In this document: positions 5,785-7,813 of the stretch, piece by piece | Position numbering within the stretch: position 1 is the first letter of the stretch | How the letters are laid out: the number at the start of each line of letters is the position of its first letter | Translations under genes and position numbers: made by a program | Notes under the pieces: model-generated | What the model saw: only the letters and a program-made list of their open reading frames with translations | Told to the model about the DNA's origin: nothing | Database searches by the model: none | Origin: Proteobacteria bacterium UBA2363 | GTDB lineage: Bacteria; Pseudomonadota; Gammaproteobacteria; Xanthomonadales; UBA2363 | Reading direction: 5' to 3' | DNA: 7,813 nt | NCBI GenBank assembly: GCA_002344355.1 | Contig: DDTN01000019.1 | Span: forward strand, 299,464-307,276

Positions 5785-5876
5785 CGATGCCGGGCGCCCG
5801 CCCCAGGCCCGGGACACGCGAACACGCTCCCGGCGGGAGCCCTGTTCGCCCTGGCCCGGTTTTGGCATTCCTGTCG
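5785..5876. repeat. Dispersed ~92-bp repeat, copy B
   Basis: This is the second copy of the repeat at 4111-4201, in the same orientation and about 79% identical by hand alignment. It keeps the CGGGCGCCCG palindrome and the near-perfect dyad CTCCCG-G-CGGGAG (5826-5838). The long 9-bp stem of copy A is disrupted here. It lies in the 262-bp region between the divergent starts at 5702 and 5965, so unlike copy A it may overlap promoters or operators. A further small hairpin, AGCGGC-CGCCTTT-GCCGCT, lies at 5888-5906. Confidence 0.7.
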
Positions 5877-5964
5877 TTGCGCCTGTAAGCGGCCGCCTTT
5901 GCCGCTGTAGTGGATCAACGCCCGAGCCGACTTACGTTCCGCCTGAACCTTCCCGGAGCCCGCC

Positions 5965-7560
5965 ATGGACCTGCCCTGCCACCCCCGCACCCGCACCCGC
6001 ATCGCCCCAGCCGCCACCCGGCCGCTGGCGACAGCGCTGGCCCTCGCCCTGGCACTGGCCTGGCAGCCGCCGGCCGGCGCCGCCGATGCCGTGGTCGGCC
6101 CGGCCAACTGCAACGAGGCCGGCTTCGTGGCGGCGCTGAACCAGGTGCAGGGCACCGGCGGCGGCACGATCACCTTCAATTGCGGCGCGGCGCCGGTGGC
6201 CATCGTGTTCAGCGCCTACCGGCAGATCTCCTCGTCGGTGACGATCGACGGCGCCGACCGCATCGTCTTCGACGGCGGCAACACCCAGGCCTTCTTCCAG
6301 GTGTTCAACGGCGCGAGCCTGGACCTGCGCCGGCTGACCCTGCGCCGCGGCACCGCCAACGGCGCGCATCCGCTGGAGAACTTCGGGCAGCTGCGGCTGA
6401 CCGGCGTCACCGCCGAGGACAACCTGGCCAGCGTGGTGCTGAACTACGGCACGGCCACGATCACCCGCGGCCGCTTCATCGGCAACCGCGCGCCGGCGCG
6501 CGGCGCCGCCATCGACAACGACGGCGGCAGCCTGCTGGTGCTGGACAGCGACTTCCAGAACAACGTGGTCAATGCCGGCAACTTCCCCGGCAACGGCGGC
6601 GCGGTCTACAGCAACGGCACCGCCGCCGGGCAGGCGTCGATCCGGCACAGCCGCTTCCAGGGCAACCGCGCCTTCGACGGCGGCGCCGCCTACGTCGGCG
6701 CCGGCAGCACCGGCGTGCGCTTCGAGCACAGCCGCTTCAACGCCAACCAGGCCGGCTATGGCGGCGCCATCGAGAGCCTGGGTACCGCCACCACGGTGGC
6801 GCACGGCCTGCTGCAGGGCAACCAGGCGCAGGTCGGCGACGGCGGCGCGATCTGGGCGCTGGACGGCACGCTGTTCGTGCAGTCCAGCCGGTTCACCGCC
6901 AACACCGCGGCCACCACCGGCGGCGCGATCAGCGTGTACGGCAACGTCGTCAACGTCTACAACAGCGCGTTCGACGGCAACCAGTCCGGCAGCCATGGCG
7001 GCGCCCTGTACAGCCTGGCCTCGATGCTGACCGGCAACAGCACCTTCCACGCCAACACCGCCAGCGGCCCGGCCAGCGGCGGCGGCGCCATCGCCCAGGC
7101 CGGCACGCCGTCCGGCTTCGTGTTCTATTCCACCCTGAGCGGCAACAGCGCCGGCTACGGCGCCGGCATCGCCAGCGAGGGCGCCGGCAGCTCCAGCGTC
7201 CAGGTGTTCGGCTCGCTGCTGGCCGGCAACACCGGCGGCAACTGCGCCGGCGTGCTGTCCTCCACCGGCTGGAACCTGAGCGACGACACCAACTGCGGCG
7301 GCGCCTTCACCGCCACCGGCGACGCCAACGCCATCGCCCTGCCCCTGCAGCCCTACGGCGACTACGGCGGCCCCACCCCGACCCGCCCGCCGCCGGCCGG
7401 CAGCCCGGCCATCAACCGCATCCCGGCCGCCAACTGCACCCTGGCCCTGTTCCCCGACGACCAGCGCGGCGGCCTGCGCCCGGCCGGCGGCAACTGCGAC
7501 AGCGGGGCGGTGGAGGTGGGGGCGGTGATCGATGGGGTGTTTGTGGATGGGTTTGATTGA
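5965..7560 (+). CDS. Secreted beta-helix protein with GGAI/FxxN repeats and choice-of-anchor-Q end
   Basis: This 531-aa exported protein has a signal peptide ending near AGAA (39-40). An N-terminal segment (GPANCNEAGFVAALNQVQ, then GGGTITFNC) precedes repeats of about 30-35 residues centred on SRFxxNxA...GGAI (from about 200 to 400). Each is a pair of beta-helix turns like those of polymorphic outer-membrane-type proteins. The C-terminus has the choice-of-anchor-Q pattern F-P-D-D-Q-R-G-G-L-R-P...N-C-D-S-G-A-V-E (496-517) and ends in the tail D523-G-V-F-V-D-G-F-D531. It is likely a surface or secreted adhesin- or matrix-like protein (inference). GGAG (5955-5958) lies 6 nt before ATG 5965. All 24 Phe codons before the tail are TTC and both in the tail are TTT; from 7501 onward G/T-ending codons dominate. 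Confidence 0.87.
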   Translation: MDLPCHPRTRTRIAPAATRPLATALALALALAWQPPAGAADAVVGPANCNEAGFVAALNQVQGTGGGTITFNCGAAPVAIVFSAYRQISSSVTIDGADRIVFDGGNTQAFFQVFNGASLDLRRLTLRRGTANGAHPLENFGQLRLTGVTAEDNLASVVLNYGTATITRGRFIGNRAPARGAAIDNDGGSLLVLDSDFQNNVVNAGNFPGNGGAVYSNGTAAGQASIRHSRFQGNRAFDGGAAYVGAGSTGVRFEHSRFNANQAGYGGAIESLGTATTVAHGLLQGNQAQVGDGGAIWALDGTLFVQSSRFTANTAATTGGAISVYGNVVNVYNSAFDGNQSGSHGGALYSLASMLTGNSTFHANTASGPASGGGAIAQAGTPSGFVFYSTLSGNSAGYGAGIASEGAGSSSVQVFGSLLAGNTGGNCAGVLSSTGWNLSDDTNCGGAFTATGDANAIALPLQPYGDYGGPTPTRPPPAGSPAINRIPAANCTLALFPDDQRGGLRPAGGNCDSGAVEVGAVIDGVFVDGFD

Positions 7561-7602
7561 AGGACTGGCGGGAGCGTGGGCCGCGCCATATTGCTTTGCG
7601 GG

Positions 7603-7620
7603 CACCTGCTCGGGCAGGTG
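7603..7620. terminator. Hairpin 42 bp downstream of the beta-helix gene
   Basis: CACCTGC-TCGG-GCAGGTG is a perfect 7-bp stem with a four-base loop, 42 bp after the stop at 7560. It could end transcription of the 531-aa gene. There is no following T-run, and the same bases fall in the IS3-like remnant frame on the other strand, so the assignment is weak. Confidence 0.25.
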
Positions 7621-7776
7621 GCGGTAGGCATCGCGGGTCAACCCCGCAAGGTAGAAGGCCCGGTGCTCGCTCAAGGACGTGACCATGAGCATGCGGCGCA
7701 CCGTCTCGCGTTTGTGCTGCGGGGCTAGCGCTTTGCCCCGAAGCCAATCTTCAGGGCCTCGATAACCAGGTGCGCC
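7606..7776 (-). pseudogene. Fragment resembling the N-terminus of an IS3-family transposase OrfB
   Basis: The minus strand is open from just after a stop (7777-7779) and reads EDWLRGKALAPQHKRETVRR, then MLMVTSLSEHRAFYLAGLTR and DAYRHLPEQ. The SExRAxxLAGLxRxxYRH pattern resembles the start of IS3-group OrfB transposases (commonly SERRACRLAGLSRxSYR), where it precedes the integrase core. After about 7606 the similarity stops and the frame runs antisense into the beta-helix gene. No DDE catalytic core, OrfA or terminal repeats are visible. It is therefore a truncated remnant, or the fragment of an element continuing beyond the right edge. Family recognition is from memory. Confidence 0.45.
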
Positions 7777-7813
7777 TCAACCAGCAGTCGTGAACCGCCC
7801 CGGCTTTCCCGGA

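Noticed and set aside
5862..5891. Promoter TTGGCA ... TGTAAG upstream of the 531-aa gene
   Set aside because: Spacing of about 16 bp is acceptable, but the -10 match is poor and part of the box lies in the dispersed repeat; not strong enough to list.
5932..7701. 589-aa minus-strand open frame
   Set aside because: It is antisense to the 531-aa beta-helix gene, Ala/Gly/Val-rich, has no domain, and arises from the extreme third-position GC bias. Only its first ~30 codons resemble a protein (the IS3-like remnant).

Overview
The window looks like chromosomal DNA from a high-GC gammaproteobacterium, most likely of the Xanthomonadales/Lysobacterales (Lysobacter-, Luteimonas- or Dokdonella-like). 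The grounds are the very strong G/C third-position bias, the mix of short secreted proteins, the CSLREA / choice-of-anchor-Q beta-helix proteins, and the GC-rich hairpin and REPIN-like repeats between genes. No housekeeping marker is present, so the assignment is inference.

Layout. 1-336 is non-coding and carries a 13-copy heptamer tandem repeat and a 12-bp-stem GC hairpin. 337-1104 (+) encodes a glutaredoxin domain fused to a MauE/DoxX-like membrane domain. Two small exported proteins follow on the minus strand, convergent with it: an Excalibur-type protein (1204-1500) and an unrecognised membrane-anchored protein (1581-2075). 2076-2730 holds a degenerate REPIN-like element, a tRNA T-arm-like fold and what appears to be a frameshifted secreted-protein gene. 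Two plus-strand genes follow: a 102-aa secreted protein (2733-3041) and a secreted fibre-like protein with 10-residue repeats (3120-3983).

The gap 3984-4439 is a repeat nest holding a second REPIN-like element, one copy of a ~92-bp dispersed repeat and a 108-bp element with terminal inverted repeats. Two divergently transcribed right-handed beta-helix proteins come next (4440-5702 minus, 5965-7560 plus). The second copy of the ~92-bp repeat lies in the intergenic region between them. The right end (about 7606-7776, minus) looks like a remnant of an IS3-type transposase OrfB.

How it fits together. No catalytic pathway is visible. Every gene from 1204 to 7560 is predicted to be exported or membrane-anchored, so this reads as an accessory cell-envelope/secretome region shaped by small repeats and insertion-sequence activity. 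The most interesting signal is a short C-terminal tail, roughly D-x-[IVL]-F-x-D-[GS]-[FL]-[DE]. It is shared by three otherwise unrelated exported proteins (102, 420 and 531 aa) and could be a sorting or processing tag. In the 531-aa protein the tail and the codons just before it are written with different codon usage from the body of the gene.
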